This document shows positions 47,175-58,034 of a stretch of DNA of 64,000 bases, one piece after another. A program made the translations under genes and the position numbers. The stretch spans positions 3,330,501 through 3,394,500 of the forward strand of contig OZ005619.1 of the NCBI GenBank assembly GCA_963930655.1. The letters are read 5' to 3'. The notes under the pieces were generated by a model. The model searched no databases. It saw only the letters and a program-made list of their open reading frames with translations, and was not told where the DNA came from. Position 1 is the stretch's first letter. Each line of letters begins with the position of its first letter. The DNA is from Myrica gale. Lineage: Eukaryota > Streptophyta > Magnoliopsida > Fagales > Myricaceae.

Positions 47175-47745
47175 TATGAGTGGTGGCTCTGTGAACCCTA
47201 CATGATGAAAGCGCGGAGGCCTAAGCGGTTAATGGGATCGTAATATAGTTCTTTCGTGAAATGGCATCTCATCATCCCCTCAAATGATTTCCCCGAGCTA
47301 ACTTGGCTCATGAGTTGAGGATGTTCACGCATCCTATTCCGTTAACAGTGTGGGATATGGCTGATCCAACACAAACCCCGCCGCAACAAAATATCGTTAG
47401 TTGGACTAGCAATATAGGCCACATCTCAATTGGAGTGCTATAATCAATCTTCGGACAAGATCTTGGATTGCCTCGGTAGGTGCAAAGTCACCAAGTTCCT
47501 CAAATTTAGAGTCAGAGTAGGCTTCCAAGAGTTGCGCTCCCATGGCATTACAATCAAGTTCTAGTCGGCTACCTTTGATCCAGCGTAGTCGGCCGGCTAG
47601 TGGGTAGTAGTGAACCAAAGCTCGACCTAATGATGTTTTGATCGTCTCCGTTGAAAATGGCACGAAACCGCTGTATTTGGTAACGTTATTGGATTTGTAA
47701 TCCATAATAAGGGGTGAATGACTCCAGGGCATCACTTGGTTTTCC

Positions 47746-48830
47746 GATATCTATAAAATAGTGGTCGGAGCATGGTAATTACCGAAACAGATGAAACTGA
47801 AATAGTGTATTCTGATTTTTAGTTTTGGTTTCGATACTCATTATAATCAAATATTTGATTTCGATTCTATTATGATACTGTATCCGAATAGAATCGGAAC
47901 AAAATTGAAATTTTAAAAATTGTAACTGAAAATTTCGGCTTCGTTAATTTTTTTTTTGCCCTAATAAGCTTATTATGTATTTTAGGTTGAAATTTTCAAA
48001 ATTTTGAACTATATTTTTTTTTATAAATATTAAAAAATTTAGAACAGCTAATTTTTTCAAAATTTGTAATTTTGATTCCAATTATAAAAAATTCTGAAAG
48101 ATAAATTGGTCGAATTCCGATATCGGCATGGTGAATTACGATTTTGGTCGAAATTTTTTCATGGGGACGACAATGGAGGAAGAAATTTTTTTGATGGTAA
48201 TCATTTTTGGTATACGGGTCACTAGGCTTTAAGGTTTTGCTTCGTAAAATAATGCTAGGTTTTGATTCTTTAACGTGACGTGTAGTCGTTATCTTTTCCT
48301 GTTTTGGTAAAGTAAAAGTAAAGTAATTGGGGGCTAGGAAAGCTGTGAGACCTACGCCCTAGCGAACAGGGCCACCGACAAGAGCTGCATAGTAATATAT
48401 AGTTTGCCCTTTTCTGGGAGGGGTACGCCAGGAGCTTTGCTCGGCATTGCTTAAAAATAATAATAGATATCAGAAGATCTTTACTAAACGACGAAAAAAT
48501 ATCACAATATCTCTACAACGACGAAAAAAAACAGGCAGTCTGGCATAGATGTACTATCTTCTTTCGTTTCGTCCTTGACCTGAATTTGTTTGTAAAGTTA
48601 ATAGAATTTATGTCTATTTTTTCTTCTGAATATTTTATCTGTCTTTTATCAATTTAATTTTTAAGGTTAACGATTATTTTGATGTACTTTTTTTTAATAA
48701 TAATCTTTACATTATAAGGTGTTATTTGTTTACCGAAATTCTGGAGAATATTTTTAAAATTTTGGGAAATTTTTTAAATGTTAAATTTATTGGGATTTGT
48801 GAAAAATGTGAAATGTATGTGTAAAAATAT
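47746..48830. other. Intergenic DNA upstream of the BAHD pseudogene
   Basis: AT-rich, with TTTTAATT runs and a small GC-richer patch at 48320-48450. No coding signal is recognisable. Confidence 0.5.
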
Positions 48831-48833
48831 GAA

Positions 48834-49021
48834 GGTTGTGTTTACTAAAAATAATTTTCACCAACTCACAATAAAACACTACAATATAATCTCTCTCTCT
48901 CCCATCAAATCATAACTTTTCACTACAAAAATATAAAAAATTATCTTTCTCTTCACTTTTTCTCTAAACCCAATACAATCACTAAACTCAATACCAAAAA
49001 TTTTACAACACAAACATACCC
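48834..49021. mobile_element. Tourist-like MITE copy C (GAA TSD)
   Basis: GGTTGTGTTTACTAAAAAT at left and ACAACACAAACATACCC at right; GAA at 48831-48833 and 49022-49024. The internal CTCTCTCTCTCCC block is the reverse complement of that in copies A and B, so it is inserted in the opposite direction. Confidence 0.78.
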
Positions 49022-49554
49022 GAAGTTTATTAGAATTTGTGAAATGTGTTTGCTGGGGTGAAAATTTTGGGCTCCCAAATAATTGGGCAAATAAACGCCC
49101 TCCAAATTTACTCAAAAGCATCTTTAATTTATTATTGTTTATCATTTTTTTTCTCAATTACCTCTTTTACATATATAATTAGTTAACAGCGAGACACGTC
49201 ATTCCTAATAAGATCTTGTTACGTGTACTAATTTAAAAAAAAATATCACAAAAAGATAATAACGGTGGCATCTAAGTTTTACTTGAACACTGCAGCCACA
49301 TGGGAGCCACCCCTTAGCCCCTGCGAAAAGCGGCCACATGTGAACTCCAATGTACATTCAATTGTTGATATTATGTCTTAAAATATATCATATAACAGCT
49401 TCAATTTTATAACACTCTCTCTAATTCCATATTTTATTATGTAGGTCCTTTAAAATAAAAAATTTCAAATCTTGACAAAATAAAAATACATATTAAAAGG
49501 AATAAAATAATTATTCATATTAAATAACTTATAATTAATATTTTTTTTGTTCTT

Positions 49555-49773
49555 ATACCTATAACAGTGTTTGTGTCAACAAGCGTTGCTATAGATATAA
49601 CTTTAGCAGCGTTTGTGTAAAAAAAATTGCTAAAGGGGTTCTGAAGCCAATTTCCGCTACAAAGACCTCCACCAAAGAACGGTGCTAAAATGGGGTCTAT
49701 AGACCGCCGGTATAAGTGATTTGTGGCGGCTTTTTTAGCGATCGCAGCTAAAGACCAGTTTTTTTTTGTAGTG
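49555..49773. mobile_element. CACTA element end
   Basis: Ends in AGTTTTTTTTTGTAGTG, the inverse of a CACTACAAAAAAA terminus, preceded by subterminal AGCAGCGTTTGTGT and TAGCGATCGCAGCTAAAG motifs. Only this end is visible. Confidence 0.6.
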
Positions 49774-50560
49774 TCTCCATGCACCTTTGGTTTTGCCGCC
49801 ATGGTTGATGATCTTGTGGTGACACCTTCCCTGTGCTCCTCCGACCCTCCTGACTTGTCTGGCATCAACTCTCCATAAGCCTTGTCTAGGCCATGTCGAT
49901 GCTTTGTCTCCTTGGTTGGCTATTGGTGATGGTATAGGCCATGCCATGTTGCCTATAGTGTGTCATGTGCAAGCCTATTTGCGCTCAAGGCCTTGTCAGG
50001 TATGTCTGCAAGCCTTGCTATCTTTGGAGCTCAGATGAGGTTCCTGTCATACACGCGCCTCACCCGTTGCGCTAGGGTCTGATGCGCCGATGCTCTTAGC
50101 CGCGCGTGAGGCCTTCGTCGCCGCTCGAAATCTGCTCTTCTTCCCAGATCTGGCCTCTGTGGCTCTAGCCTTCTCCTCTAAGCCATGGAACTCCTTTGAC
50201 CGCCACCTCCACCACCGTCGCCGCCATCTTCGGCCAAGTTCTGACGAGAGTTGACTATATTATGCTTTTTCCCGTTTAGGCTTGCCTCTTTATTTAAGGT
50301 CCGTTTAGGTTTTTTGGTGTGTTTTGTTGCTTGTTTAATTTTTGTGATTTTGAATTGTAATAACAGTTGAATTTGCATATTAATTGCTCTAAGGGAGCAT
50401 GAACACATTGCTCCTTCAGTGGCAGTTGTTATTGTCTTGTGCGGTGGGTTTTTTTCCCAGTAGGCTTTCGAGCTCATTTTCCACCGATTTTTTGTGTTTC
50501 CAAAGACCCTCGTATCTTCCATTATAGGCTTCGGCCCCTAAACTCACTGTTGGCCCTTCA
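49774..50560. other. GC-richer unassigned segment
   Basis: Stands out from AT-rich surroundings by Pro/Cys-rich chance frames and by CCACCTCCACCACCGTCGCC at 50195-50214. It could be the leader of a retroelement or a captured gene leader, but no protein family is recognisable. It directly abuts the CACTA end. Confidence 0.35.
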
Positions 50561-52063
50561 GGTATTTTTTATCGTATTTTTTAGGTTGTAATTTTACGTG
50601 TTTTCAATATATACAATTATGCATTTTAAAAAAAATGCTCTCGTAGTCTGTATTGTAGTAAAATATAAAATCTAATTCAAAACTGAAAACTTTTGATGTA
50701 TCAAGTTGAGCTAAAAATTCTCTTGAATGAAAATTATCTCGATTATCCTACAATTTTTTAATTTCAATTTGAAAGAAAAGTTTGAAATGGAAACGCGCAA
50801 CGTCGTGTTACAATATAGGAAGAAGATTTTAGAGTGGGCCGTGCGCCGGAGGTGGAGTAAAAAATTTTCCTCCTTTAAGATACTTTTTTTAAAAGGTAAT
50901 GGCCTATCACAATTGTGACCTTTGAATTCAATTAGTTACAAGTGTCTTATATTTATTTCAAAAACGGTGGCGACCGGCGAAAATGTCTTAACATTTATTG
51001 TCATGGGTTCATTACATTTATTGTCACGACTCACGAGCAAGCCATTAACTCCCATGACGAAGCCACCTCCCACACAAATTTAAAGAAAAGGCGTCTACGA
51101 TACCCCTCGTGAACTGCAATCGATAAAAATAAAAAATAAAAAATGTCTTATATTCTGATCTTATTTTTGTTGGTTGAAACCCGTAGGTGCTGGTAAGAAA
51201 AGTAACCGTTATAACGTGAGGATAGAGTGTTTTTGTAATAATGAGAGAGAATAAAAAAATTGGTAAAAAAAGTGAAAAAATATATGAAAATTGATGAAAA
51301 AGTGAGGAGAGAGAGTGTTTTGTAATGATGATAAAATTTTAAGGTGTTAAAATTTTGTTAGGTAAACAGAGCCTAAATCGGCTACCTAGCTGTGTTTGTT
51401 TGTGAAAATTTTGAGATTGTGGAAATGTTGTGTATTGAAATTTGTGAAAAAATATAGATATTTTATAGAAAAGTGAAGAGAAAAGATTTAATTGAATATT
51501 ATAATATTATTTATAATTTAATGAGAGATTATTTTATAATTGTGTGGAAATTTTGGACTTGTTTGAACCCAAAATATTTGGTGCCAATTATTTGGTTTTA
51601 ATAATAAAAAATTAATCACATAATTTTTTATTATTATAATATTTATTAAAAAAAATTCTCTTCACTTTATTATCAACTCTCGTAACATATTTTTATTTTA
51701 TAATATTTCTTAAACACAAATTTTCTAAAATTTTTACACTCAAACGTTCCGAAAATTTTCGCCACCAAACACTAAATAGTGCATCGAACAGTAGTACCGA
51801 CAGAACAGGAAACGACGGAGACACGTGACATTTTAGACCGCTGAGATAGCTGAGTGAAATTAATGTGCGAGAGGCTCGACATAATCTTGTAAAAAAAAAC
51901 GTCCGATCTGAGGGGATCAATCTTTTCTGCCCTGTCTGTACATATCAGGACAAATGTTACCAACTTTACGTGGTAACTTAAAATTTTATTTGTATTTGTA
52001 TTTTTATAATTTATTCATCAATTTTTATTACTAACACAAATTTTGATAAAATTTTAAAAGCAA

Positions 52064-52160
52064 ATGCGCCGTTAATATAAGAATTGTCTACTTGTGATGG
52101 TGAGACACTGAGAGCGGATGCGCCATTAATATAAGAATTGTCTACTTGTGATGGTGAGCG
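52064..52160 (+). repeat. 54-bp tandem duplication
   Basis: ATGCGCC(G/A)TTAATATAAG and the next 25 bases, ending TGATGGTGAG, occur at 52064 and again at 52118 with one change over about 42 bp. Confidence 0.85.
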
Positions 52161-52880
52161 TGGAAGCGTGACCTAAACAGACTTTCCCCTAATATGGCTG
52201 TTTTTTGTGACCATAAATATGGAATTTCACCAGGGAAATTACCTTCCAAAAAAAAACAAATGTTACGAACTGTAATAAATTTCCTTGTAAGTTCACGTGA
52301 TTGTGCCCTAATATATATGATATTGCATATATTGATCCTGTATCTTAAATAGATTTTTCGCTGTCAATGCGTATCATGTAAATTGTAACATGTTAAATAT
52401 GTTTTTTTTCAACAAATTCTACGTATGATAAAGTGCTGAAAAGGTAGGTGGACCTCGAGAGGTGACTTATTTCCATCAAATTATCAATCATGATATACTT
52501 CCAACTATATGTACAATACCTATATATGCGAAGTATAGACATAAACAGGTATTATATATGTGTATACATATGCAAAGCTTCCAGAAGGAAAAAAAAAATC
52601 GTAGACAGAAAAAAGATGTGTATATAAATTTCGACATGTATGCAGTATGGAAGTTCGTGCATTAATAAGTAGAACCTTCCTCGGATAGAACTATTTGTTG
52701 GGTTGTACAATAAGCTTCTTGTTTTTTTCACGGCCATTCAATCACGTAGTGATCAACATTTCTTTTTTGTGACCATTTATTAGGGTTTTTTTTATTTACT
52801 TGGATTCGACCGGATTTTCAGATTGGCCATGTATAATAATGCCGTCAGACCATACACCGCCTGCAGGTAGGTCGCTGCAA

Positions 52881-52888
52881 TATTTATA
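52881..52888 (+). promoter_or_regulatory. Possible TATA box of the UGT gene
   Basis: TATTTATA lies 101 bp before the ATG at 52989, a usual distance in plants. No other candidate is nearer. Confidence 0.4.
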
Positions 52889-52988
52889 TCTGTCTACTTA
52901 CGACTGATCATCGTGGAAATGAAGTTGGTCTTAATCACTCTCTGGTTATAATCTCGGACACTTTGGATTTCGCTTCCAGTTTTCAGAG

Positions 52989-54398
52989 ATGACTTCAAAG
53001 CTTCACGTTGTCATCTTTCCCTTCATGTCTCAAGGCCACACCATTCCTCTCCTTCACCTTGCAAAGACGCTAAGCACCAGGGGACTCAAGGTAACAATTA
53101 TAACGACCCCTTCAAACTCTTCCTTCATTAGGTCATACACCTCACGATACACGAGCATCCATCTTAGGGAAATCCCATTCCCTCATATCGAAGAGATACC
53201 CGAAGGCTGCGAAAACACGTCCCAGCTTCTCTCACTGGACCAGCTTCTCCCATTCCTTATCGCAACCAGAGAACTTCGAGGACCCTTCGAAGAAATTCTT
53301 AAAGATATGTCCGAGCTTCAAGACCCACCCGCCTGTGTTATTTCTGACTCATTCTTAGGGTGGACAAATACGTTGTGTCGCGCTTTTGGTATTCGTCGGT
53401 TGGTTTTTAATGGGATGGGTATTTTTGCAATGGCTGTAAAGAAATCTTTATCCATTCACCAAAACCACAGAGGGGTGAGGTCTGATTCAGAACCAGTAGA
53501 TGTAAAAGGACTGAACCCTCGCTGTGCGATCACAGTGTCGGATTTGCCTTATTCGCTGAGAGAGATGGATAGCGGTTTGTCGCAGTTCTTCGTGGAAGCT
53601 GAAAAATCCGATTTGGGAAGCTGGGGTGCGATTGTTAATAGCTTTAGGGAGCTAGAAGAAAAAGATCATGTCGCCTCCGTTGAGTCCTTGTATGGGCATG
53701 ATGCTAGGGCATGGTGTATCGGTCCATTATTTCTTTATGACGAAATCGAGGCCCCTAAGATTGGGCTAAATGGGTTGTCCCCTTCTTCGAGATGGGCCAA
53801 TTGGCTGAACCAGTGTGAGAACGACAAGTCAGTGATATATGTGGCTTTTGGGACGCAAGCTAATTTGCCTGACAGCCAGCTCGATGAATTGGCTTTTGGG
53901 TTGGAATTATCTGGGATCGATTACATCTGGGTTGTCCGATCAAGTAGTTGGGAACCTCCAAGTGATGTAAGTAAAGGGAGAGGAATGGTTGTGAGAGAAT
54001 GGGTTGACCAAAAATGGGTTATTGCCCACCGCGCCATCGGTGGGTTCCTGAGCCATTGTGGGTGGAACTCGGTGTTGGAGAGCTTGTCGATGGGAGTACC
54101 GATTTTGGCATGGCCCATGCAACACGAGCAGCACCTAAATGCCAAGTTCTTGGTGGAGGAGGCCAAGGTGGGGGTCCGCATTCCCACCGTGACGAGGGAT
54201 GGGAAAGTTGTGACACGTGAAGTGATCTGCGAAGCTGTGAAAGAGTTGATGGGAGAAGAGAGTGGCATGAGAGCAAGAGCCAGAGCAAGTGAGTTGGGGA
54301 AATTGGCAAAGGGAGCAGTCCAAGTCGGTGGGTCTTCTTACAAGTGCTTGAATGAGCTAATTGACCAACTCAGTCAGGTGAATCTTCATAGGAATTAG
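52989..54398 (+). CDS. UDP-glycosyltransferase, UGT90A-like
   Basis: Family 1 glycosyltransferase that moves sugar, most likely glucose, from UDP-sugar to a small hydrophobic acceptor in the cytosol. A single exon of 469 codons, normal for plant UGTs. The N-terminal half begins HVVIFPFMSQGHTIPLLHLA; the catalytic base is His17 and the partner acid Asp120 in CVISDSF. The 44-residue PSPG sugar-donor box runs from Trp338 to Gln381 with HCGWNS at 356-361, Glu364 and the final Glu380-Gln381 pair; Gln at the end favours UDP-glucose. The phrase FPFMSQGHTIPLLHLA is typical of the UGT90 group, but the subgroup is inferred from memory, not a tree. The ATG at 52989 gives the exact family N-terminus. No stop, indel or missing motif. 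No partner gene lies nearby, so the acceptor is unknown. Confidence 0.95.
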   Translation: MTSKLHVVIFPFMSQGHTIPLLHLAKTLSTRGLKVTIITTPSNSSFIRSYTSRYTSIHLREIPFPHIEEIPEGCENTSQLLSLDQLLPFLIATRELRGPFEEILKDMSELQDPPACVISDSFLGWTNTLCRAFGIRRLVFNGMGIFAMAVKKSLSIHQNHRGVRSDSEPVDVKGLNPRCAITVSDLPYSLREMDSGLSQFFVEAEKSDLGSWGAIVNSFRELEEKDHVASVESLYGHDARAWCIGPLFLYDEIEAPKIGLNGLSPSSRWANWLNQCENDKSVIYVAFGTQANLPDSQLDELAFGLELSGIDYIWVVRSSSWEPPSDVSKGRGMVVREWVDQKWVIAHRAIGGFLSHCGWNSVLESLSMGVPILAWPMQHEQHLNAKFLVEEAKVGVRIPTVTRDGKVVTREVICEAVKELMGEESGMRARARASELGKLAKGAVQVGGSSYKCLNELIDQLSQVNLHRN

Positions 54399-55531
54399 GA
54401 ATAGCATGCTTCATTAAAATTTTCGCACTACGTTACTCAACAATATCGTAACCGAGTAATGCTTATATTTTTCGGTTAACCTTGCTTTGTATTAGTAGAT
54501 TGAAGGTTCTAAGTTAAGTGTTTTGATTTAACGAACTTGGTCGGTTTAATGATATAAAATAGGGGGATTTGTTGGAATTACTCCTTGATACGAAGTAATT
54601 TGGATTACAACTATGTTGCCTCTAATCTAGCTAGAGTCGGAATTAGGACTCAAGTTGAGTAGGGGAAAACTCAAAAGGTGAAATAAAAAAAAAAATTTAT
54701 GTAATGCAAAAAAATATTTTAGAGTTCAAATTTTCTCCTATATTAGAGGTATTAACTGGTTGATTTTTTTTTTATCAAAAACTTATCTAACTAAAATAAA
54801 ATTAAATGAAAATTCATTGATCAATTCACTAATCAAAATTAAGAATAAACCATCTCAAAATCCATTCCGACTTGCCCCCATCTGTCCGCCAGTGTATATA
54901 TATATATATATATACATGCAGTCATAGGCAGAGCTAAATTTTTCATCTTGGGGGTAGAATAATAAAATCATGTTATTAAAGATTAAGTAGTATCTAAAGT
55001 TGTTTATAGCACTAATTTTGTGTATCTAAAGTTGTTTATAGCTCTAATTTTGTGTATCTAAAGTTGTTTATAGCACTAATTTTGTGTAAATAAACATACA
55101 ATAGGATTTTTATTTAATTCAAAAATTTATAGCTAATTTTTTTTAAAAAAAAAATTTGACAGAACTAATGGGGGCAGCCACCCCCCGGCTTGCCACCTCT
55201 GCGTCCGCCACTCGTAGTCGTAGAAAAGACCCCAAACATCTTAATGTCAATGAGGTTGTTGAGACATACGGCAATCATCAACCATCCCAAGGGGGTCTAG
55301 GGCTTTGAGAACCAATTCTTGAGCCTCCGAGAGGTTTGCTTAATCTTCAATAACCTACTGAAATAGCTTCCTTAACCCTTCAACAGATTGTGCAGCTCTT
55401 TTATTGCTTGGCTCAAGGACAAGTGCATATCTAAAATCTGCAAGGTGAAAATGCAATTTAACCAAATATCTCAAAAAATGAAACCAAGATAAATTAACAA
55501 GACATCGCATATAAATACTACCAGGTTAGTA
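54399..55531. other. Downstream region of the UGT gene
   Basis: Holds the presumed 3' untranslated region, an (AT)n tract at about 54895-54914 and a 3-unit tandem repeat. From about 54930 to 55215 a block running from GGCAGAGCTAAATTT to GTCCGCCACT recalls hAT-type ends but lacks matching flanks. Confidence 0.5.
54991..55087 (+). repeat. 32-bp tandem repeat, three copies
   Basis: TATCTAAAGTTGTTTATAGC begins at 54991, 55023 and 55055; one base differs in the middle copy. Confidence 0.9.
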
Positions 55532-55543
55532 AAATGTTGGCTC

Positions 55544-55641
55544 TTTTTTTTTTGGTGACGAGAAAATTCCCCAAAGTCGGACCCTTTTTGCCCAACCTTG
55601 AAGTACAAACTCCGGCCTCCTGGACCGACCCCACTACCCAG
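55544..55641 (-). mobile_element. Short SINE-like retroposon
   Basis: About 98 bp starting with a T-run (poly(A) on the minus strand) and flanked by the 12-bp duplication AAATGTTGGCTC at 55532-55543 and 55642-55653. The tail plus duplication shows retroposition; the body is too short to name a family. Confidence 0.6.
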
Positions 55642-55771
55642 AAATGTTGGCTCATTTTTACCATACTACCAGGATAGCATTTTTTTCTATGGTTAAAAGA
55701 GGGAGAGGTTGGTTTTTGTGGTTAAAAGAGGGAGAGGGCAACCAAGTAGCAACCTTTCGTTAGCATTACTA

Positions 55772-56548
55772 GTGTTAAATGACTTTTTTCGTCCTTAGGT
55801 TTTGACCCCTTTACCAATTTCGTCCTTGGGTTTTCTAATTTATCACACGTAGTCCTTGGGTTTCATGGTTTTGTCAAAATGGTCCTTCCGTCCTCTTCCG
55901 TCAACGAATTGCCCAGTCAACTAACGGCCTACACGTCATCACCAATCAGCCAGTGACACGTGTCCTTTTTAAATGCCACGTCACTTTTTTTGCCACATCA
56001 GAAAAAACAAATAGTCAAACTTAAAAAAAAAACCCCTCCCTGGAAGGGGTGGCCGGAGCCACCAGCCTCCCTTTGCTGGGTGGCTCCCGGCCACCCCTTC
56101 TTTAGGGGAGGCCGGTGGCTCATCGAGCCACCGCTCGCGCCCCCCCCCCCCCCCCCCCCCCCGCGATGGGGATCATTGCGGGGAGGCCGGGGGACCGGCC
56201 AGGGGTGTCTCCGCGATGATTCCCATCGTGGGGTGGCTCGATGAGCCATCGGCCTCCCCTAAAGAAGGGGTGGCCGGGAGCCACCCAGCAAAGGGAGGTT
56301 GGTGGCTCCGGTCACCCCTTCCAGGGAGGGTTTGTTTTTGTTTTTTTTTTTTTTAAGTTTGACGATTTTTTTAAAATTTTTATTTTTTCTGATGTGGCAA
56401 AAAAGTGACGCGACATTTAAAAAGGACAGGTGTCACTGGCTGATTGGTGATGACGTGTAGGCCGTTAGTTGACTGTGCAATTCGTTGACGGAAGAGGACG
56501 GAAGAACCATTTTGACAAAACCTAAAGACTAAAAAAAGTCATTAACCC
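55772..56548. mobile_element. Foldback MULE with GC-rich arms and poly-C loop
   Basis: A 777-bp near-perfect palindrome: left arm about 55772-56138, right arm about 56180-56548. Outer parts are AT-rich with bZIP-like CACGTCA boxes; inner parts are GC-rich (GGTGGCTCCCGGCCACC). A run of about 20 C lies in the loop near 56142-56161. Flanking 9-mers GCATTACTA (55763-55771) and GTATTACTA (56549-56557) differ by one base. Long open frames inside come from the repeat, not from a gene. Confidence 0.85.
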
Positions 56549-56772
56549 GTATTACTATAAGAAACCTTTCCTTAGCATTACTATAAGAACATTCTCGCTA
56601 CAGAATGTCTACTTTCACCCATAGTTAACACCTTTTAGGCAAACTCATCACTGTTGCACCAGCCAACCAGCCTGAGTCCTAACCTGTAAAAAGCTGGTCT
56701 GTCGGATTACTCTACAACACGATGTTTGGCCGTGCATCTATATCGGTGGGAATTTGAATCGAGGCTCGTAGG

Positions 56773-58026
56773 CAGTGGCGGAACCAGGACTTAAGTGGAG
56801 GGGGGGCAAACTCCTAAGGCAAAATGACATCTCAAAAAAGTTTCTACTTAATGCAAAAGTCTCTTAGAGTTAAAATATCAAAAATCAATGACTAAAAGTA
56901 TTAAAAATATAAAAATACATGTACCGTTCTATTTGCTGACACTGCGAGGTGGCAATTGGATCATACGGATATGCATATTCTAAAAATGTTGCAAAATAGC
57001 TTAATTCTCAACAGTTTCAAAATTTTCCTTGTCGATGTATACTATCATGCTATTATTTATCAATTCATCCTCATCTTATTATGTAACTCAGTCTTGATAA
57101 TCTTCATCGCAAAAAACACTCTTTCAACGGTTGCAGTCGCAACTGGTAAAACCAATGTCCAACCTCTGTTGCTTTTTTTCAGTTGCTAAACCCCGTAGAT
57201 GTAAACACGTCCGCCCCGAATCTTGCTCCTCTAGTTTGCCTAAACAGATAACACCACAAAAAATACGTTGCATTCTTTGATACACTGTATTCCAACCACT
57301 CATAATTTTTGAACCATAACTCCCTAAAACACCTCATTGTTTTCTCATATTGCTTCTTGGATAAGTCCTGACCTCCAATCTCCAACCACACTATATTCCA
57401 ACTACCCTTCAATTTCAATTTTAACAACTTCTCAAAATCCAACATAATCAACATAAGTCCTGACCTCCAATCTCTAACAATTCACGAAGACCACCTTCCA
57501 ATATCAACCAACAATCCACTAGATCATTTTCTAAATTTCTAATAAGGTTTTAGTATACAAATTACTTGAATAAGCCCACCATCAAATATAATTTGAGCTT
57601 CGAAATTAACCTGAAAAAGCAATTGAGCAGTGTATGAAAATTTGACCAAATTGCAACACATTACATAAACGACAGAGGAAAACGAGAAATTAAAGCAACA
57701 TTACCAAACTAATTAACTAAAACCAACTAGACAAAAAAAATAAAGACATAAATCAATTAACCAAAGCCACCATATATTAATATAATTATATTCATTCGGT
57801 AAACCGCAACAAGACAAATTTATAAAAGTGTCTAAAGTTCTCAAGCGATGCCATTTATGTTTTATTTGTTTGTATTTTTTTTCACAAAGAGGGTGAAAGG
57901 GGGACGGGCTGGATTGGGTCAAAGGGGCAGGTCTAGTTGCCTGTTGACAATTACGTGTATTAAAAAAAAATTACAAAACTAAGGGGTGGCAAGCGCCCCC
58001 CTTGCCACCCCTTGGCTCCGCCACTG
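56773..58026 (-). mobile_element. Internally deleted hAT element
   Basis: A 1254-bp element with terminal repeats CAGTGGCGGA(A/G)CCA and an exact 8-bp duplication CTCGTAGG (56765-56772 and 58027-58034), the hAT hallmark. The minus strand has the start of a ZMYM1-like transposase: the TTF zinc-finger segment CFRELWFKNYEWLEYSVSKN then ATYFLWCYLFR (57454-57180). Directly after it comes the C-terminal dimerisation segment LPVATATVERVFFAMKIIKT (57180-56990), so the catalytic core has been deleted. The C-terminal part then meets stops. Confidence 0.9.
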
Positions 58027-58034
58027 CTCGTAGG

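Larger units (their letters stand above)
45814..47745 (-). pseudogene. BAHD acyltransferase pseudogene (spermidine hydroxycinnamoyl transferase type)
   Basis: Remnant of a BAHD acyl-CoA-dependent acyltransferase. Four minus-strand segments follow the family order. At 47745-47410: SENQVMPWSHSPL, then YYPLAGRLRWIKGSRLELDC and FEELGDFAPTEAIQDLV. At 47400-47180: the catalytic HxxxD region, read as GISHTVNGIG, so one residue of the motif is gone and stops follow. At 46976-46773: LKKETTATLLRIS, then an in-frame stop, then APTRYEAIASHIWRCGCKAR. At 46106-45814: DDQPTRVRFDVEV, a stop, then LPRGYFGNAVLGTVTSTCLY and DEYIRSNLDFIKSHED. The DFGWG motif and C-terminus are missing beyond 45840. A foldback element (46107-46771) and a MITE (46977-47174) interrupt it. 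The upstream border at 47745 follows a TATAG that could be an intron acceptor, so a first exon may have existed. Confidence 0.88.
50561..52988. other. AT-rich region upstream of the glycosyltransferase gene
   Basis: Decayed MITE-like blocks at about 51210-51370 and 51390-51780 recall the Tourist-like family. A 54-bp tandem duplication is at 52064-52160. The last 200 bp are the presumed promoter of the UGT gene. Confidence 0.5.

Noticed and set aside
53921-54323. Several minus-strand frames over the UGT gene
   Set aside because: Shadows of the conserved UGT coding strand.
55960-56249. Gly/Pro-rich frames around the poly-C run
   Set aside because: They come from the palindromic GC-rich arms of a foldback element.
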